Below, one piece after another: positions 53,101-63,848 of a stretch of DNA of 64,000 nucleotides. The translations under genes and the position numbers were made by a program. The notes beneath the pieces were generated by a model. It was not told the origin of the DNA and ran no database searches. It saw nothing but the letters and a program-made list of their open reading frames with translations. The DNA is from Anaerovibrio slackiae (GTDB lineage Bacteria > Bacillota > Negativicutes > Selenomonadales > Selenomonadaceae): contig NZ_VUNR01000013.1 in assembly GCF_009695585.1 (NCBI RefSeq), positions 16,816-80,815 on the forward strand, in the 5' to 3' direction. Position 1 is the first letter of the stretch. Every line of letters starts with the position of its first letter.

Positions 53101-56100
53101 GAAAGATTGCTGATGTAAAAACGCAGGCTGATTTGGATTTGGATATTCCAGAATTGAAGGGTGGCAAGCCTACTATAGTCAAAATAAAGGCGGATCCTAA
53201 ATTGGTTCGCTATATAAAGGAAGAAGTTCCTGCCCGTATTGCTGCTATGAAAAAAGGCTTTATACAGGAAAAAGGCGGGGATAATATGCTTGCCCTCACC
53301 AATGACCTGCGCAAAATGTCACTTAACGATGACAAGATTGAGGCCTGTGCTGACCAGATAGCCAAGAAATTTGAAGAAACGTCCGACATTAAAGGTGCAC
53401 AGCTTGTATTTTGCGATATGGGCATTCCGAGGGCAGAATCAGATAATGAAAAAAAGAAGAAGGACGATGAGCTGGACGATGATAATGAGGCTGAAAATGC
53501 CAGCGTATATGAGAAGCTCATGCGGGCACTGCGCAATAGAGGCATACCAAATGACCAGATTGCCTTTGTACAGAGCGCAAAGAACAAATCCCAGATGGAT
53601 GAACTTTTCCAGAAGGTTGACAGTGGTGATGTGCGCATACTGATTGGCTCTACACAGAAAATGGGCGCTGGCACAAACTGCCAGCATCATCTTGTTGCCT
53701 TGCATGATTTGGATGCACCTTGGCGGCCGCGTGATTTGGAGCAGAGGCATGGCAGAATTTTGCGCCAGGGCAATCCGAATAAGGAAGTAGAGATATTTAA
53801 CTATGTTGTGCAGGATTCTTTTGATGCTAATATGTGGGAGAAACTGAAGAATAAGGCTGCCATCATCGCCCAGGCTATGAGCAGTAATACACAGCTGCGA
53901 GCTGTAGAGGATGCCGACCTTGTGACACTGGGATATGCTGAAATTGAGGGCGCCGCTACCGGCAATCCCCTTATCAAGGAGCAGCTGTCGCTCAACAATG
54001 AAGTGACGAAGTATGCCCATGCCCAGACAGCTTTCAAGAAGCGTCAAAGAGATGCCCAGGCAAAACTTGATACACTACCGGAGTCTATTGACAATTTGCG
54101 GCTTATCCGCGACAAGCTCAATGAGGATATTGCCAGACGTGTTGATACGAAAGGCAATGCCTTCAAGGCCACCATTGATGGCAAGGTGTATACCGAGCGT
54201 GCCAAGGCAGAGGAAGCCCTGCAGAAGGTGCTGGGGAGCTACAATAATACTGTGTCTACCTCCATCGGCAGCATCGGTGGCATGGAAATCAAAGCTGTGT
54301 ACAAGGAAAACAGCTACACTATAGGCGACGAGGCAGGCAGCTCTGTAAAATTGCAGTTGGTTGGCAACCGCGCCTATACTGTAAAAAGCAATTCCATTCA
54401 GGGGATTGAGAATACCCTGCGCAACGGACCGGAGAACCTGCTGAAGGAAACTGAAAGCAACATCAGTCAGCTGGAAGCAGAGCTGAAGGATGCCGAGGAA
54501 ACTATGAAGCTGGAATATCCTTATGCTGAAAAGCTGAAGGAAATGCAGCGGCGGCTTGATGAGATTAACCGTGAGATTGAGCAGACTCTGGTCGACAACG
54601 GAAGGAAGCAGCTGTCCGAAGCGGATAATGAAGAAGGGGCGGAGACTGCTGAAAAGAAATACTCTGTTGCTGATGATGGCGTGGCAGAACGAACCATGAT
54701 GACTACGGAAGAATTTGCCGATGTAGTCCTTAAGGCGTTCCCAACGGCTAGGAACTTCCAGAGAAACGGCAATGAAGTAACTTTCACCCTGCCGAATGGC
54801 AGCAAGGTTACTGTGGACCTGGTAGAGAGGATTGCTTTCTCTGCTGCCGACAGGCGGAAGGCTGCCGGTGACTATGGCAGGGATATACGCACCGATGAGG
54901 CACCGGAAGGAATGTATGAAGGTGTCGGCAAGGACGCATTTATCACCCTGGCCAACGGTGGCAGGCTAGGCACCATCTTCCATGAGGCCTATCACTTTGC
55001 CAGGGCGGTTGCTCTGCCGAAGGATATGAGGGACTTCCTTTCCCAGCGTTATGAGAATGAGGAGGCAGAGGCCGAAGCCTATCGCAAGTGGCGGCTGGCA
55101 AGGGACCGTTCAGGAATGTTTGGAAAAATTTGGAGCAAAATAAAGGATTTTGCCAGTGCCATGTCGAATATACTCGGTATAGAAACAGAGCATAATATTT
55201 TCCGCGGCATTGAGTCCGGCAAGGTGTTTGAGCGTGGAACTGCCGGTGGCGTCACCACAAAGTTTTCTCTGACTGATAGGGCAAATAATCAGCTGATGGA
55301 GGCCATTGTATCGAGCATTGACTCTGCTATAAGGAAGTGGCAGTTCTCTGGGATTAGCTCGGATGAGATAAGGGCAAGACTCAATGAGGATAATTCCGAT
55401 TTAAAGAACCAGATATTGGCTCCTATCAGGGCATCCTACAATGACATAAAAAGCCGTAAAGATAAGGATATTTCCAGCAAGGCTGCTATTGTTGATAGAA
55501 TTAGAGGTGACAGGCTACTGCCCGAAGGTGTAGGCTATGAGCAGCTGTATGAGAATTATTTAGCAGATATGAAGGAGATGTATGAAAATGCAGCAAAAAT
55601 CTATTCAGCAGTCTGCCGAGATAAGGGAATTCACAGAGACTACTCTACTGAATTACGTACTTGGGCAGATGTCCAAAGAGCGAGAAACAATGCCATCGCA
55701 GATAACAGAACCGAAAGAGAAAGACAAATGACAGCCAGAGCCGCCGTTGCTGATGATGGCGGTTCTTCTATTGTAAGAAAGTATTCTATCGCGCCGGATG
55801 ATAACTCCAAGGAAAGTTTCGTAAAGCGCATTGTTAACCGCTTCCGAGGTCAGCACAAGGGCGATAAGGAATACCGCGAAATGGTTAAGAATATCATGGA
55901 GGAGCTATCCCAGTGCAAAATCCGCTGGGGTAAGCTGGATGCAGGACTGGAATCCATATTCAAGGAAGCCGAGAGGATTATTCGTGTTGCCAAGCCTTAC
56001 GATTGGGCAACAGTTCTGCCGCACGTGGGCAAGGCAGTGGCAAAACGGCTGAATATATCTACTGATGAGGCCATGCAGAACTACATAGCTGACTGGATAT

Positions 56101-58814
56101 TGTCAGGTGCGCCAAACAACAACAGCGAAGAAGCCAAGATATTCAGCGAGGCTATGAAGAATAATGAGTATATGTCGGATAAACTTATGGATCTGAGGAG
56201 TATTTTCTCTGAATACGCGGAGAAGTCCACGCACGATTTCCACCAGAATGTCATTTCCTATGAAAGGCCGCGTAAAAAGAACTCATGGAACGATAATCTT
56301 AACTATTGGTATGACCAGTGGGTAGAGGAATTGGGGCCGATAAAGCGCATGGTAGAGGCTATTGAAAAGCAGAAGAAAGCCCGCTTGCCTCTGGCCCTTA
56401 ATCCGTATGTTGGGTTCCGCCTGTTCCGGGGCCATTATGGCAAGGCCATGACTATGGTGGAAGGCACCAGCAAAAAAGCGGTAGAGGCTTTGCAGCGCAT
56501 CTATCCAAATGTTAATTTTGATGGCTTCGAGACGATCCACATGATTCTGGATAGCATTAACGCCCTCAATGATAAAAAACGGCGAGAGGCCTTCAGCGAG
56601 TATTGTGTAGCGCGTCATGTGCTGGATATTCATGACAGCAATGACGAGATACGCTCCCAGCAGGGAAAAGTTGAAGACCGCATCGAGGAAGTGCAGAATA
56701 TCATTATTAGTCTGAATGAAGAAATGGAGAGAGCTACCCAGAAATCACATAAACAGCGTATTAATAAGGATTTGGATGAGCATTTAGAGGTCCTGGAGGA
56801 GTTGAGGGATGAAGTAGAAAAACTCAAAAAGAATATTATGGAAACGCCGAAAACCCGTGCAGAATGTGAAAAGATTATCAATGATTATGCTGATGATATG
56901 GATATGCAACGGGCACAGGAAAAGCTTGTGCATTATTCCAATACCATGCTGGCTATCCTGCATGATTCCGGCTTAATCAGCGACAAGCATTACAAGAACA
57001 CCCTTAAGAAATGGCCTAACTATGTGCCTATGTTCAGGGTGTTTGAGGAAAACGAGGACATTCAGTTTGGCGATAGTTTTAAAGCGCAGGTTGGTTCCAC
57101 ACGTCAGGTAATAGACCCTCTGGAATCCATCATTCGGAACACATACGACTCTGTGAAGCATGGTGAGAAGAACAGGGCAAAGCTGCTTCTGGCAGGCCTT
57201 GCACGTTGCACCGGCGTAGGTGAATATGTGGAGGAGGTTAATGCGCCTGGTTCTCCAAGTCTTGGTGATACCATCACATTCTATGACAGAGGCAAGAAAC
57301 GTTACCTGGTTACGGATCCGGCTGTTGTTCAGGCGGTAAACGGCATGGGCAGGGATAACAGTAGCTTGGCACTCAGGCTGTTTAATTTCCCTGTCAGGAT
57401 TGCCCGTGCCTGCTTTGTAACCATGAACCCGTCTTTTGCCATCAGAAACATATTTAGAGATGTGGCGGATGCCACTATTTACAGCCAGTACGGGTTCAAG
57501 CCTTGGGATTTCGTATCAGGCTTCCTGCATGTACTGCGGCGTGATGATATATTTTATGAATGGATGGCATCTGGTGCGGCGCAGGCATCTGCACTTTCCC
57601 TTGATAGGCAGTACACTCAGGCTACCATTGATAAGATGGGCAAAAGGTTTAGAGAGAAGGTAATTTCACCAAGGAGCTGGTTAGACTGGCTAGAGATGGC
57701 AGGCGAAGTATCTGAATACGGCACGAGGATTGCGGCTTATGAAAAGGCCCGGCAGGCTAAATATTCAGAGAGCAAAATTAGTGCTGGAATTATAGATGCC
57801 GCCATCGAAAGCCGCGACTTGATGGACTTTGCCCGCGGTGGCCGTGCTTCCAGGACGCTGAACAAAATTGCTCTTTTCAGCAATGCAGCTATTCAGGGCT
57901 GGGACAAGTTCTTTAGAACCTTTGACCCGCGTGACGAGAAAACGTTCATGAGGGCTGTGGCAAGGCTGGCATTTACTGCTATGCTCCCGGCTTTGCTGTT
58001 CAGCCTGCTGTATCGTGATGATGAGTGGTACCAGGAGCTTCCGGATTGGCTGAAAGAATCCAACTGGGTGGTTGGCAAGGTAGGAGATACGATTATCAGA
58101 ATACCTAAAGGTCAGGATTTGGGCATCCGTATGACTTCCAATTTCATTGAAAAGGCTATTGGCAAAAAGAGTAAGGTTACAGTTAAAAACCAGTTCAAGC
58201 CTATAATGGATGCACTGCCTTCACTTATACCACTTGGATTGCTTCCTATTATAGAAAATATGTCGAATTACAGCTTCTTTAATGATGCGCCTGTAGTGCC
58301 TGGATATTTGCAGAAACTCCCGGATGATGCACAATTTAATGCCAATACATCCAGCATGGCGAAGTTCTTAGGGGAAAAGCTGGGCTACAGCCCGATAAAG
58401 ATAGACCATCTCATGTCCGGTTATGCCGGAAATGTATATCGCGGAGCAATGGAGACTGTAAACTTCGTTGAGCGCGATAACAAGTCTATCCCACATGTAA
58501 CTGACATGCCTATCTTGAATGGCTTAACCTACATGCCGTACAAGAACCCTGCCTCCGTCACGAAGTTCTATGATGAATGGGAAAAGATGGAAAAAGAGCA
58601 CAATCTGTTTAAGCAGACTGGCAAGCAGCGGGATGGTTATTCGGAAAACAGGTATAAGCGCATGAAGGAGGCCAGCAATAAAATGACCGAGCTTAACAAA
58701 AAGGAACGTGCCATAGTCATGGACAAGCGGCTTGATACCGGCAGGCGGTATGCACTTCAGAGAGGCATCCAGGAGCAGCGCGTAAGGCTGGCCAATTCAG
58801 TGCTTGGCAGGTGA
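44121..58814 (+). CDS. Giant polyvalent ejection protein: peptidase, lytic transglycosylase, methylase- and helicase-like modules
   Basis: The protein is 4,897 aa and 14.7 kb. Rough layout: an N-terminal Gly/Ala region with membrane-like segments (1-400); an NlpC/P60-like Cys-His domain (NGCVEAV near 478, [14 protein letters not shown] near 535); and an SLT lytic transglycosylase (about 600-727, KQESGF). Polyvalent-associated domains follow (about 1130-1600). The N6-methylase-like module has [11 protein letters not shown] near 1995 and SNIPFG near 2061. The SNF2-type helicase has VGAGKT near 2677, DEAD near 2865, ATGTPISN near 2918 and [11 protein letters not shown] near 3208. An HEAYH zincin-like motif is near 3620. 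Coiled coils and a C-terminal LPD38-like region (about 4400-4700) follow. DarB-like proteins with the methylase and helicase modules are co-injected to block restriction. GGGAGGAG precedes the ATG. Confidence 0.85.
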   Translation: MSEMSEYIKNRLNSKYGTPEQLQDSLTMANGSWYYDGAEEKTSPLEDLARVFASSAVGGTGDILTGLGTLTKNFMEDDDGTSLFPLPIAKPVSEGLINNGQYLNKVSQDLAGGSMKQGKSQDGYWQDKGFLDRVSDIDYWTDPYGVGMDIAMLGGSMVPQLPILAAMPEVGVGRLAGGLLGKLGGKFATNAARDTNMLTHAGNTIAAGLNKAGSALGGSTAAQMEHWALAGGPTTALMNAGGLYEDLKKQGYDDSQIANSMYGMMQEELPQDFLTGALAGLALSGKLGRVVGGQNAGRLRQGVQNFAINAPINVASEYFDEANQQRLQNKYTNKTYGSDIFNLTDDEKAAGASAAAPALIPGALGGAKNVITRGRSFREAYSDWRNSGGRLPFINRNSNSNNAENDVVNDGELQQQINAVNQQISDAVDQANAEAISTAARNMPQVPAVPQNVPQANTVGSNAVEAAAAPLIGNRMDNGENGCVEAVTKIGASTSGFLKNELDNGVVYVPKLVEDAQKAGVGVVAYSPEKVVAGDIIVYGDNDHVVMADGKGGYVGNSTSQQKVVHGSDYTDMGDLKPTKIIKTGNTGTSAGRFAGESYSGDSAIDSAIVSAANKYGVDPALVAAVAKQESGFNQEASSGAGARGIMQLMPETAKGLGVNPDDMVQNIEGGAKYLAEMLKAFGGNVEMALAAYNAGPGNVEATGGDMSRLPKETQNYVPAVMENYNGFKSGGTVVKNATVGEANNMDMPKADFRSIFEGLDNFSADDMLNDFVQSNVDEYGNVTLPGLAELLNNKKDNFTQNGFKRFTQDSELLLALAEQMYNRMADDDVSIVRMMLENASKRADFDNYAKIGQALTENDTPAIKKYAADYRSKMTKALNNLTMLASRMEDSKQKTEPAAENKPFTANDDIQQQAAVNKTEEQQKGQSAPAMQKQQAILPEPKPRMDFAAEPAYNAPQPIAHPVPNAPAVQDMPATQNPQAMLPAPRPRVDFMKAPVYNLPQAMAPVAPNKDERIQQAEAIRQVAADNDVTLPKELDMGLDSGAKKAVQAAQQELINAVPSLEAVKNGGNTNENQSISTEAAKAEEGINAEDKIQHAESGQGKEGAVQVNEDNVADNAATEHFTGGTHIHTKTRAENPAASLNMKVDKDVYKKVSAIAKKHGGHYSRFAKKFLFETVEGRDAFVDEAERDVFSQKDEQTIKDEGDKSVQATTVQEQPAPVAKPAEKTAAKPKNDNMVGDWYVPNFSDPWKQYSDSVRITLQEVLDGETTTDKAAARLKMIYARAYDELPQFFDGNMHSMVRNYHDSLIKSLEAGNKPVDVKENVAKFADRIGVDAGLLQDMINRGLTYENINEYGRFDNLLKTLDAEKAKAYIASLTGQEMPQFRVNNRVNAVLKSVIVSGKVPEGNKTVVVKGDEFGDYDGIKDLRTKAKAYYKEKLQGTVVRNEQLGLIDIDENGEVNFTRAGREEMANRSYGENKLLLVRYLPVLIESANDITSSEPKKEKHQNEYFYYLHTRATFPNGDLPVKITLIKRNNGKIQYYDHYVMTENGKKNEGVVASTAPASSDEALGTPSLHTPSLTASVAQNEENSNSKPIFGEYNEAELFEALGIEAVEDDDVVLSAPDNISNTAEERAKLEAKLAAKLNRISANPVFDPEIYTLALQIGFTYIKDGYSTAKKWLAKMHQQFGDKISPWAPAILKTIEDWPAGTDFNEKQAMLFTKAVGSLYEGGETDVNAITKRITGKMSAAHKKQFTPIIEAAYNGIKIFFDNMEADRNGKERTESKGPDGGYENVQAGQAGGVEEAGDKTSGVPGEVPGRSGRKGAEDTGSPEGENTAGAGSAGVRAGAELEKTAGNGDSKPGSKQSPALTPAQKNPSPTEIPGHDWEIKESAAGKTSEKQRFQQNVEAIKLLKQLEADNRMPTPAEQAVLAAYNGWGGLKDAFMEGSKENSEIRALLTDDEYNAAKSTMNDAFYTSPGIIRAIWKGVSRLGFKHGRILDPSMGVGNFYGCMPRDMMAKSDLRGVELDNLTSRFAKMLYPSAFVENKGFQDSKTPDNYFDLVISNIPFGQKKIDGYQVHNYFFANGIDKVRPGGLMVFITSQGSLIGGADGARMRSYLAGKADMIAAYKLPDTAFSEAGTKVITDIIIMRKRDKDNVQSPYANDFLTVSTYNQMAYRGGGSATINQYFLDNPDKVIGTLGIEKNQYGKDAITVKGSENTKVEWDLEKAMRDLPEGAYQEDNRAKTKAFDSASANKTARADEKMRDYEYYRRSDGKIVQNQSGVEVEITGKKAKVVDAYIELKNALNAIILAQMDAKATEKQLDSLRKTLNERYDSFVEKYGYLNNQTTARNFIQDPSAGMVMALEKVKFEGTGRSKKLASVEKNDIFTKRTVEAVSEVTKAESPSDALLFSLANRNGVDLDYMAKLLGSTPEKVAANLQGKIFKNPMTGAYETSDEYLSGNVREKLAYAEAEAKRDKSYEGNVEALKKVVPEDLVSDEILVNIGAPWIPVSDYQDFVNYLMGREDSPFENVKFLPSAGKWEITGYINSPKFKVKGIKFEDFLQNIFNNKAITVYSYSGKDRVVNQELTDAANLTADEIRREFSDWLWSEKEREKRLVRYYNDNFNNSVNREYDGSHLTFPGMNGKIHLKPHQKNVVWRMLQGMNTLIAHCVGAGKTFEMQAGGMEMRRLGIAKKPMYCLPNNVVEQFAREFRQLYPNAKLLVLKTEDLPEVPKMTKTVKTADGRNKKVAKIKFENLPEKERNSILEKRAARNRTLARIQTEDWDGIIISHTMFERFPLTPETASEFMKEQIDVLERTVKEAKAGKMDKRAISSMETKIANMKEKLNDILDTSLDDIGIPFEQLGIDQLFVDEADLFKNLHYATSMDRVSGLTNSDAIRSNDMFAKTQWLTRTLGGRGVVFATGTPISNTMAEMFTMLRYMDMQGLKEKGLDLFDNWIRTFAEIGTGIERKPSGDGFRKINKVKRFINMADLTKMFRKIADVKTQADLDLDIPELKGGKPTIVKIKADPKLVRYIKEEVPARIAAMKKGFIQEKGGDNMLALTNDLRKMSLNDDKIEACADQIAKKFEETSDIKGAQLVFCDMGIPRAESDNEKKKKDDELDDDNEAENASVYEKLMRALRNRGIPNDQIAFVQSAKNKSQMDELFQKVDSGDVRILIGSTQKMGAGTNCQHHLVALHDLDAPWRPRDLEQRHGRILRQGNPNKEVEIFNYVVQDSFDANMWEKLKNKAAIIAQAMSSNTQLRAVEDADLVTLGYAEIEGAATGNPLIKEQLSLNNEVTKYAHAQTAFKKRQRDAQAKLDTLPESIDNLRLIRDKLNEDIARRVDTKGNAFKATIDGKVYTERAKAEEALQKVLGSYNNTVSTSIGSIGGMEIKAVYKENSYTIGDEAGSSVKLQLVGNRAYTVKSNSIQGIENTLRNGPENLLKETESNISQLEAELKDAEETMKLEYPYAEKLKEMQRRLDEINREIEQTLVDNGRKQLSEADNEEGAETAEKKYSVADDGVAERTMMTTEEFADVVLKAFPTARNFQRNGNEVTFTLPNGSKVTVDLVERIAFSAADRRKAAGDYGRDIRTDEAPEGMYEGVGKDAFITLANGGRLGTIFHEAYHFARAVALPKDMRDFLSQRYENEEAEAEAYRKWRLARDRSGMFGKIWSKIKDFASAMSNILGIETEHNIFRGIESGKVFERGTAGGVTTKFSLTDRANNQLMEAIVSSIDSAIRKWQFSGISSDEIRARLNEDNSDLKNQILAPIRASYNDIKSRKDKDISSKAAIVDRIRGDRLLPEGVGYEQLYENYLADMKEMYENAAKIYSAVCRDKGIHRDYSTELRTWADVQRARNNAIADNRTERERQMTARAAVADDGGSSIVRKYSIAPDDNSKESFVKRIVNRFRGQHKGDKEYREMVKNIMEELSQCKIRWGKLDAGLESIFKEAERIIRVAKPYDWATVLPHVGKAVAKRLNISTDEAMQNYIADWILSGAPNNNSEEAKIFSEAMKNNEYMSDKLMDLRSIFSEYAEKSTHDFHQNVISYERPRKKNSWNDNLNYWYDQWVEELGPIKRMVEAIEKQKKARLPLALNPYVGFRLFRGHYGKAMTMVEGTSKKAVEALQRIYPNVNFDGFETIHMILDSINALNDKKRREAFSEYCVARHVLDIHDSNDEIRSQQGKVEDRIEEVQNIIISLNEEMERATQKSHKQRINKDLDEHLEVLEELRDEVEKLKKNIMETPKTRAECEKIINDYADDMDMQRAQEKLVHYSNTMLAILHDSGLISDKHYKNTLKKWPNYVPMFRVFEENEDIQFGDSFKAQVGSTRQVIDPLESIIRNTYDSVKHGEKNRAKLLLAGLARCTGVGEYVEEVNAPGSPSLGDTITFYDRGKKRYLVTDPAVVQAVNGMGRDNSSLALRLFNFPVRIARACFVTMNPSFAIRNIFRDVADATIYSQYGFKPWDFVSGFLHVLRRDDIFYEWMASGAAQASALSLDRQYTQATIDKMGKRFREKVISPRSWLDWLEMAGEVSEYGTRIAAYEKARQAKYSESKISAGIIDAAIESRDLMDFARGGRASRTLNKIALFSNAAIQGWDKFFRTFDPRDEKTFMRAVARLAFTAMLPALLFSLLYRDDEWYQELPDWLKESNWVVGKVGDTIIRIPKGQDLGIRMTSNFIEKAIGKKSKVTVKNQFKPIMDALPSLIPLGLLPIIENMSNYSFFNDAPVVPGYLQKLPDDAQFNANTSSMAKFLGEKLGYSPIKIDHLMSGYAGNVYRGAMETVNFVERDNKSIPHVTDMPILNGLTYMPYKNPASVTKFYDEWEKMEKEHNLFKQTGKQRDGYSENRYKRMKEASNKMTELNKKERAIVMDKRLDTGRRYALQRGIQEQRVRLANSVLGR
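49447..49725 (+). CDS. Nested gene overprinted in the giant gene, 92 aa
   Basis: In another frame, within the low-complexity linker before the methylase module, an ORF begins [20 protein letters not shown] and continues [20 protein letters not shown] then DGVDEREQ. It is charged, helical and protein-like. ATGGAGG lies 9 bases before its ATG. In the same stretch the main frame encodes only a Gly/Glu/Lys/Pro-rich linker. The contrast suggests that this frame is the selected one. The function is unknown. Confidence 0.5.
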   Translation: MGRNAQRAKDLMEDMKMYKPDRLEEWKKQGIKPLEYLEKFLDGVDEREQKTLEVLKERIPQGLDPLEYEQELNWKRQQAMEIANQEVNSLLR

Positions 58815-58827
58815 TTCTGTGAAGTCC

Positions 58828-58842
58828 TTTTGAAGCCCTTTT
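58828..58842. other. Candidate attR
   Basis: The second copy of TTTTGAAGCCCTTTT lies 14 bp after the stop of the giant gene and marks the right end of the prophage. Sequence beyond it lacks phage character. On the minus strand, joining the phage side of this site to the phage side of attL extends the integrase frame. Confidence 0.7.
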
Positions 58843-59002
58843 TCTTTGAAAAGCAGATTTGGAGGTGAGAAATTTGAGATTAAGCCGCATAAATACTGCA
58901 TAGATACACCACGAAAAATGGGTGTAAACGTTTTGAAAGAAGAACATGATTTGAGTTATATAGTTATATAAGTTCTGTTTAAAATAGTGAACATGAAATA
59001 AG

Positions 59003-59057
59003 AAAATCCCTGCTTTGGTGCGCTTTTGAAAGAAAGCGTATCACGGCAGGGATTTTT
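59003..59057. terminator. Long bidirectional terminator right of the prophage
   Basis: AAAATCCCTGC (59003-59013) pairs with GCAGGGATTTT (59046-59056). An inner stem CGCTTT/AAAGCG lies inside the loop. A and T runs on both sides allow termination in either direction. The rest of 58843-59130 holds no convincing gene. Confidence 0.75.
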
Positions 59058-59130
59058 GTCTTAGGATTTTCTGTATGGGAAGTTTTAGTACGTATCTCAT
59101 TAGAAAAATGAAAAAAATTATCAGTAAGTC

Positions 59131-59159
59131 TTGACAATGATAGTGATAAATATTATCAT
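59131..59159 (+). promoter_or_regulatory. feoAB promoter with Fur-box-like palindrome
   Basis: TTGACA (59131-59136), 17 bp, TATCAT (59154-59159). The palindrome TGATAAATATTATCA (59144-59158) covers the spacer and -10. A second AT-rich ATTATCATT segment is at 59211-59219. This resembles Fur-type operators (GATAATGATAATCATTATC) and predicts repression when iron is sufficient. Confidence 0.7.
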
Positions 59160-59231
59160 ATTAAATGTGCTTTTGAGAATTGTTATTATTATATTGTGCA
59201 ATAATTTATCATTATCATTGGAGGGATAAGC

Positions 59232-59453
59232 ATGACATTGAAGGATGGTAAGGCCGGGATGGTGCTGCGGGTTGACAGCATTGCCGAATCGGGCTTGAAA
59301 GAACGGTTGATGACCATGGGGCTTCTGCCAGGTACAAAGATAAATGTGCTGCGTTCCGCGCCTTTGGGTGATCCGATGGCCATAGGGCTGCGTTCCTATC
59401 ATCTGGCAATCCGCCGCAAGGATGCCGCCAATATCCAGGTGAGCCAGGTTTGA
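59232..59453 (+). CDS. feoA: Ferrous iron transport protein A
   Basis: The product is 73 aa with an SH3-like fold. MTLKDGKAGMVLRVDSIAESG, then LKERLMTMGLLPGTKINVL and DPMAIGLRSYHLAIRRKDA are typical of FeoA. It supports FeoB at the inner face of the membrane. TTGGAGGG precedes the ATG and feoB follows after 60 bp. Confidence 0.93.
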   Translation: MTLKDGKAGMVLRVDSIAESGLKERLMTMGLLPGTKINVLRSAPLGDPMAIGLRSYHLAIRRKDAANIQVSQV

Positions 59454-59513
59454 TTTGTCTGGCTGATTTGAATGGAGTGGCGTGTCGTTTCATCAGAAAG
59501 GAGTTTTTAGATT

Positions 59514-61415
59514 ATGAGTGCAAGCTTATCGGTAGCACTTACCGGCAATCCTAATACCGGCAAGTCTACGATTTTTAATGAGCTGACAGGAGCCAGGCAG
59601 AAAATCGGCAACTGGCCTGGCGTTACTGTGGATAAAAAGGTTGGCTATGTCCGCCACAATGACAAGGATATCATGATTGTGGATTTGCCGGGAACTTATA
59701 GCATCAATGCCCGTTCCCCGGAGGAAAAAATCGTCATTGATTACCTGCTGACCACCCATACGGATCTGGTGGTGGATGTGGTGGATTCCTCCAATATTGA
59801 GCGCAATCTCTATCTGACCTTGCAACTTTTGGAGCAGGGGATTCCCCTGATTATTGACCTCAATATGCAGGATGAGGCGGAAAAGCGGGGCATCAAGATT
59901 GATGTGAAGAAGCTGGAAGCATATCTTGGCTACCCGGTGCTGCTGACCATTGCCCGTGATGGCAAGAGCCTTAAAAACATGCTGAATGTATTTACGTCCA
60001 TTTCTATGGAAGGCTACGGTGCCAGCCCGCAGCTGAAAGCCCATATTGCCAGGGTGCAGGCGATTGAGGCGGAGGTACGGGATGAGAAGGAGCGTCAGGC
60101 ACAGCTGATTGAGCTGCGCTATGAGTTTATTGACAGCATCCTGAAAGAGTCTGTGGAGTTCTCCCATGTGGGCACTACCACCTCTGAGAAGATTGACAAG
60201 GTGCTTGCCAATGGCGTGCTGGCCATTCCGGCATTCCTTGCCATCATGTACGCTGTCTTCCAGATTACCTTTGAATGGATTGGCCAGCCGATTGCAGATG
60301 CCCTGGATGAGTTTATTGCCGGTGATGTGACGGAGGCAGTGGCTGCCGGGCTGGAGTCCCTGGAGGTGGCTGACTGGATGCAGTCACTGGTGCTGGATGG
60401 CATTGTAGGCGGCGTTGGTTCTGTTATCGTCTTTGTGCCTTTGATTTTTATCCTGTTTTTCTGCCTGAGCTTTCTGGACGGCACAGGCTATATGGCCAGG
60501 GTTGCTTTCGTGATGGACCCGATTATGCGCCGGGCAGGCCTGACCGGCAAGGGCGTAATGCCTCTGATGATGGGCTTTGGCTGCGGCGTGCCTTCTATTA
60601 TGGGTGCCAGGGCGCTGGACTCTGAGAAGGACCGCATGCTGTCCATTTTTGCGGCGCCCTTCTTGACATGCGGCGCCAAGCTGCCTATAATGGCATTGTT
60701 TGCCGCTATGTTCTTCCCGGATAATGCCGCCAACGTGGTGTTTGCCATGTATGTGGTTGGCGTGGTGATGGCGATTGTGTCTACCAAGCTGCTTTCCCAT
60801 ACTACATTTAAGGATGATAATTCTACCTTCCTTTTGGAGCTGCCTCCGTACCGCATGCCGGATATGAAGACGGTGCTGCTGGAAACCTGGGACAAGGGCA
60901 AAGGCTATCTGGTCAAGGCCGGTACGATTATCTTCCTGGGCTGCGTTATCATCTGGTTCCTGGGTGCCTTTAACGGCGAGGGAATGGTGGAGGACATGAG
61001 CGATAGCTTCCTGGCTTCTATCGGTGCCGCTGTAGGTGCCCTGTTCACCTTCCACGGCTTTGGCACATGGGAGGCCGGTGCAGCAGCGATTTCCGGCATC
61101 CTGGCCAAGGAGTCAGTGGTGTCCACCATCGGTATCCTCTACGGCCTGCCTGATGTATCCGCTGAGGCGGAGGATGCTGTTGAGACTGCTGAGGTCATGC
61201 TGCAGACCGGCATGGGCAGTGCCTTTACGCCCCTTTCCGCTCTTGCCTTCATGGTGTTCTCCCAGCTGTATACTCCTTGCGTTACCGCCCTGGGTACTAT
61301 CAAGAAGGAAGCTGGCAGCTGGAAATGGATGATTTTTGCGGCTGTGTACATGTTTGTGCTGGCGTGGGTTGTGTCCCTGCTGGTATATCAGGTGGGCAGT
61401 CTGCTGGGATTTTGA
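59514..61415 (+). CDS. feoB: Ferrous iron transporter B
   Basis: The product is 633 aa. The N-terminal G domain has GNPNTGKST (G1), the NWPGVTVDKKVGY switch region and DLPGTYSI (G3). A GDI-like helical linker follows. The C-terminal half has Gate-type membrane segments (LIFILFFCLSFLDGTGYMARV, GVMPLMMGFGCGVPSIMGAR). It is shorter than E. coli FeoB (773 aa), as in many Bacillota. It imports Fe(II). AGAAAGGAG precedes the ATG. Confidence 0.95.
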   Translation: MSASLSVALTGNPNTGKSTIFNELTGARQKIGNWPGVTVDKKVGYVRHNDKDIMIVDLPGTYSINARSPEEKIVIDYLLTTHTDLVVDVVDSSNIERNLYLTLQLLEQGIPLIIDLNMQDEAEKRGIKIDVKKLEAYLGYPVLLTIARDGKSLKNMLNVFTSISMEGYGASPQLKAHIARVQAIEAEVRDEKERQAQLIELRYEFIDSILKESVEFSHVGTTTSEKIDKVLANGVLAIPAFLAIMYAVFQITFEWIGQPIADALDEFIAGDVTEAVAAGLESLEVADWMQSLVLDGIVGGVGSVIVFVPLIFILFFCLSFLDGTGYMARVAFVMDPIMRRAGLTGKGVMPLMMGFGCGVPSIMGARALDSEKDRMLSIFAAPFLTCGAKLPIMALFAAMFFPDNAANVVFAMYVVGVVMAIVSTKLLSHTTFKDDNSTFLLELPPYRMPDMKTVLLETWDKGKGYLVKAGTIIFLGCVIIWFLGAFNGEGMVEDMSDSFLASIGAAVGALFTFHGFGTWEAGAAAISGILAKESVVSTIGILYGLPDVSAEAEDAVETAEVMLQTGMGSAFTPLSALAFMVFSQLYTPCVTALGTIKKEAGSWKWMIFAAVYMFVLAWVVSLLVYQVGSLLGF

Positions 61416-61440
61416 GTTTGATTGTCAGGAGGTCTGCCTT

Positions 61441-61632
61441 ATGGCTACTTATGTAATCGGTTTGCTTATTCTGGTGCTGCTGTTTCTGGCAGGCCGCCAT
61501 GTGGTTAATAATTTCCGTACCGGCGGTCATGACTGCTGTGGCTGTACTGGCTGCAGCAGAAATGGCGATAGTGCCGGTGAGGCTGAGGGTGCAGCAAAAG
61601 CGGGATGTTCCTGCTGCGCCCTGCATAAATAA
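61441..61632 (+). CDS. FeoB-associated Cys-rich membrane protein
   Basis: The product is 63 aa. One TM helix (VIGLLILVLLFLAGRHVV) is followed by CCGCTGC and a final CSCC cluster. Such small proteins follow feoB in many anaerobes and probably replace FeoC as a partner. GGAGG lies 7 to 8 bases upstream of the ATG. Confidence 0.85.
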   Translation: MATYVIGLLILVLLFLAGRHVVNNFRTGGHDCCGCTGCSRNGDSAGEAEGAAKAGCSCCALHK

Positions 61633-61680
61633 GCATAGATAATCAATACACCTAAGTGTTTTCTCCATAATATCATACAA

Positions 61681-61730
61681 AAATGACCGACGTGTAATAG
61701 CTTTTGCATTATGCCGTCGGTCATTTTTTT
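61681..61730. terminator. Bidirectional terminator between feo operon and LysR gene
   Basis: AAATGACCGAC (61681-61691) pairs with GTCGGTCATTT (61716-61726). A and T runs lie on both sides. It serves the feo operon and the convergent LysR gene. Confidence 0.85.
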
Positions 61731-61735
61731 GCAGA

Positions 61736-62605
61736 TTATATGTAGGATTTGCACAGGTCGATAAAAGTTTTCAGGCCTGCTGTCAGGTATTTGTTCTTGT
61801 GGTAGACGATGCGGAAGCTGCGGCGGAAGGTGATGCCGGGGATGGTGAAGGATGCCAGCTTGCCCTCCTGCAGTTCCTTTGCTACCAGGCGGCTGGAAAT
61901 TGCGCTGATGCCCAGCCCGGCAGCTACCGCCTGCCTGATGCTTTCTGTGTTATTGTAGGAGCCGGTGACGTGGCATTGCAGGTGGTGCTGGTTCATGACA
62001 TGCTCAAAGAGGTTGCGGGTGCCGCTGCCTTTTTCTCGCAGGATAAAGGGCAGATCTGCCAGCTGCTCCATGGTGAAGCCTGCCGGGGGCAGCTGGTCGG
62101 GAGCAATGATGAATACCAGCTCGTCCTCCAGGAAGGGAATCTGGGTAAGGTAGGCAGAGGTGATGCTGCCCTCTACCAGGGCGGCATCCAGCTCGTCCCG
62201 CAGCAGGGCATCTTCCAGGGCGGCGGTGTTGTGGACATGGGAATAAACTTCCTGCTCCGGCATGGTTTTTTTCAGCCTGGTGATGATGTCGATAAAAATG
62301 CTTTCCCCGATGGAGAGGGTAGCGCCCAGCCGGATGGGGGCGGCCAGGGAAAAGCTGCGCAGGGTTTTCTCGGTCTGGTCAGACAGGGATATGATGTGCC
62401 GGGCGTAGTGTAGCAGTTCCTGCCCGGCAGGCGTCAGAAAGAGCTTTTTGCCCAGCCGTTCAAAGAGCCTGACCTGATAATGCTCCTCCAGCTCTTTTAC
62501 CGCCTGGCTGATGGAGGGCTGGGAGATGTGCAGCTGCCGGGCTGCCTGTGTCATGCCCTGCTCATCGCAGACGGAGATGAAGATTTGAAAATGGCGCAGT
62601 GTCAT
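61736..62605 (-). CDS. LysR-family transcriptional regulator
   Basis: The product is 289 aa. The N-terminal winged HTH is MTLRHFQIFISVCDEQGMTQ, then AARQLHISQPSISQAVKELEEHY. The substrate-binding domain follows (APIRLGATLSIGESIFID, TIMP-like PGITFRRSFRIVYHKN). It is divergent from the YeiH-like gene and probably regulates it. The 213-bp intergenic region (62606-62818) is very AT-rich and suits LysR binding. Confidence 0.9.
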   Translation of the reverse strand: MTLRHFQIFISVCDEQGMTQAARQLHISQPSISQAVKELEEHYQVRLFERLGKKLFLTPAGQELLHYARHIISLSDQTEKTLRSFSLAAPIRLGATLSIGESIFIDIITRLKKTMPEQEVYSHVHNTAALEDALLRDELDAALVEGSITSAYLTQIPFLEDELVFIIAPDQLPPAGFTMEQLADLPFILREKGSGTRNLFEHVMNQHHLQCHVTGSYNNTESIRQAVAAGLGISAISSRLVAKELQEGKLASFTIPGITFRRSFRIVYHKNKYLTAGLKTFIDLCKSYI

Positions 62606-62818
62606 ACTGCTTGCCTCCTTTTATGCAATTATCTAAGTATTCGATTATCTGATTTTATATGATTATACATAAGTAAATACATATTAAAATAATTATATCA
62701 TAGTATTTTACATATATAAAGAAAAAGGCTACAATGTAACCATAGTAATGATGCGCATTGAGAGTAAGTCAATGAGCCTTGTATGGTCAGGGCAATAGTG
62801 CATGGGAGGCATGTTGAG

Positions 62819-63799
62819 ATGAAAGGTCTTTGGAAAGGTATTTTGTACGCATTGGTGCTGGCAGTACCTGCTGCTTATCTGGGGAAGCTGTATCCGATTA
62901 TCGGCGGCCCTGTTTTTGGTATTCTGCTGGGCATTATCTGCGCCTTTATTCCGCGTGGTGAGTCCTTCAATGCGGGGATTAATTTTACGGGCAAGAAGAT
63001 TTTGCAGTATTCCATTATCCTGCTGGGCTTCGAGATGAATTTGTTTAATGTGCTGGAAGTGGGGTCCCAGTCCCTGTATGTGATGATTTTTACCCTGCTG
63101 ACTTCCTTTGCCGTGGCATGGTGGGTAGGCAGGCTGCTGAAAATGCCTGAGGACACCAAGACGCTGATCGGGGCAGGCACTTCCATCTGCGGCGGCTCTG
63201 CCATCGCGGCGCTGGCACCTGTTATCGGGGCAAAGGATAAGGATATTGTGTTTTCCATCTCCACGATTTTCCTGTTCAACGTACTGGCGGTGTTTATTTT
63301 CCCCTTCCTGGGGCATGTGATTGGCATGTCGGATTTCGGCTTTGGCATGTGGGCTGGTACGGCTATCAATGATACTTCCTCGGTGGTGGCGGCAGGCTAT
63401 TCCTACAGCGAGGCGGCTGGCAGCTATGCCACCATCGTCAAGCTGACCCGAGCTCTGATGATTGTGCCAGTGTGCCTGTTCTTTGCCGTGCTGACGGCAC
63501 GGAAGGCCAAGGCGGAGGGGCAGGGCTTTGATTTAAAGCGGATTTTTCCTTTCTTCATTCTGTGGTTTGTGGTGGCTTCCATTGTCAATACCAGCGGCAT
63601 CCTGCCGGCAGAGGTGAGCAAAGGGCTGGGGGATTTCGGCAAGTTCTGCATCGTCTGGTCCATGGCAGCCATCGGGCTGAATACCAACCTCATGTCCCTG
63701 GTAAAGAACGGCGTGCGCCCGATTTTCCTGGGGCTGTGCTGCTGGATTGCGGTGGCTGTGGTGTCCCTGATTGTGCAGCACATCGTGGGGATCATGTAA
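62819..63799 (+). CDS. YeiH/UPF0324-family putative sulfate exporter
   Basis: The product is 326 aa with about ten TM segments. AGTSICGGSAIAALAPVIGA and WAGTAINDTSSVVAAGYSYS are family signatures. The substrate is uncertain. Sulfate or sulfite export has been proposed for relatives. Regulation by the divergent LysR protein is usual for this pair. The ATG at 62819 has GGGAGG upstream. Confidence 0.88.
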   Translation: MKGLWKGILYALVLAVPAAYLGKLYPIIGGPVFGILLGIICAFIPRGESFNAGINFTGKKILQYSIILLGFEMNLFNVLEVGSQSLYVMIFTLLTSFAVAWWVGRLLKMPEDTKTLIGAGTSICGGSAIAALAPVIGAKDKDIVFSISTIFLFNVLAVFIFPFLGHVIGMSDFGFGMWAGTAINDTSSVVAAGYSYSEAAGSYATIVKLTRALMIVPVCLFFAVLTARKAKAEGQGFDLKRIFPFFILWFVVASIVNTSGILPAEVSKGLGDFGKFCIVWSMAAIGLNTNLMSLVKNGVRPIFLGLCCWIAVAVVSLIVQHIVGIM

Positions 63800-63820
63800 A
63801 AATATATGTAATTTCTAAAA

Positions 63821-63848
63821 AAATTCCTGCCTTTAGCAGGGATTTTTT
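63821..63848 (+). terminator. Terminator after the YeiH-like gene
   Basis: ATTCCTGC pairs with GCAGGGAT around TTTA, followed by TTTTTT. The remaining 150 bp to the end of the window show no gene. Confidence 0.8.

Noticed and set aside
53439..54047. 202-codon antisense ORF in the helicase module
   Set aside because: It is a shadow of the conserved SNF2 motifs, with no ribosome site or known domain.
58717..58947. Minus-strand ORF at the right prophage end as an independent gene
   Set aside because: Its first part lies in host sequence beyond attR and its second part is antisense to the giant gene. It is better explained as the continuation of int in the circular phage form.
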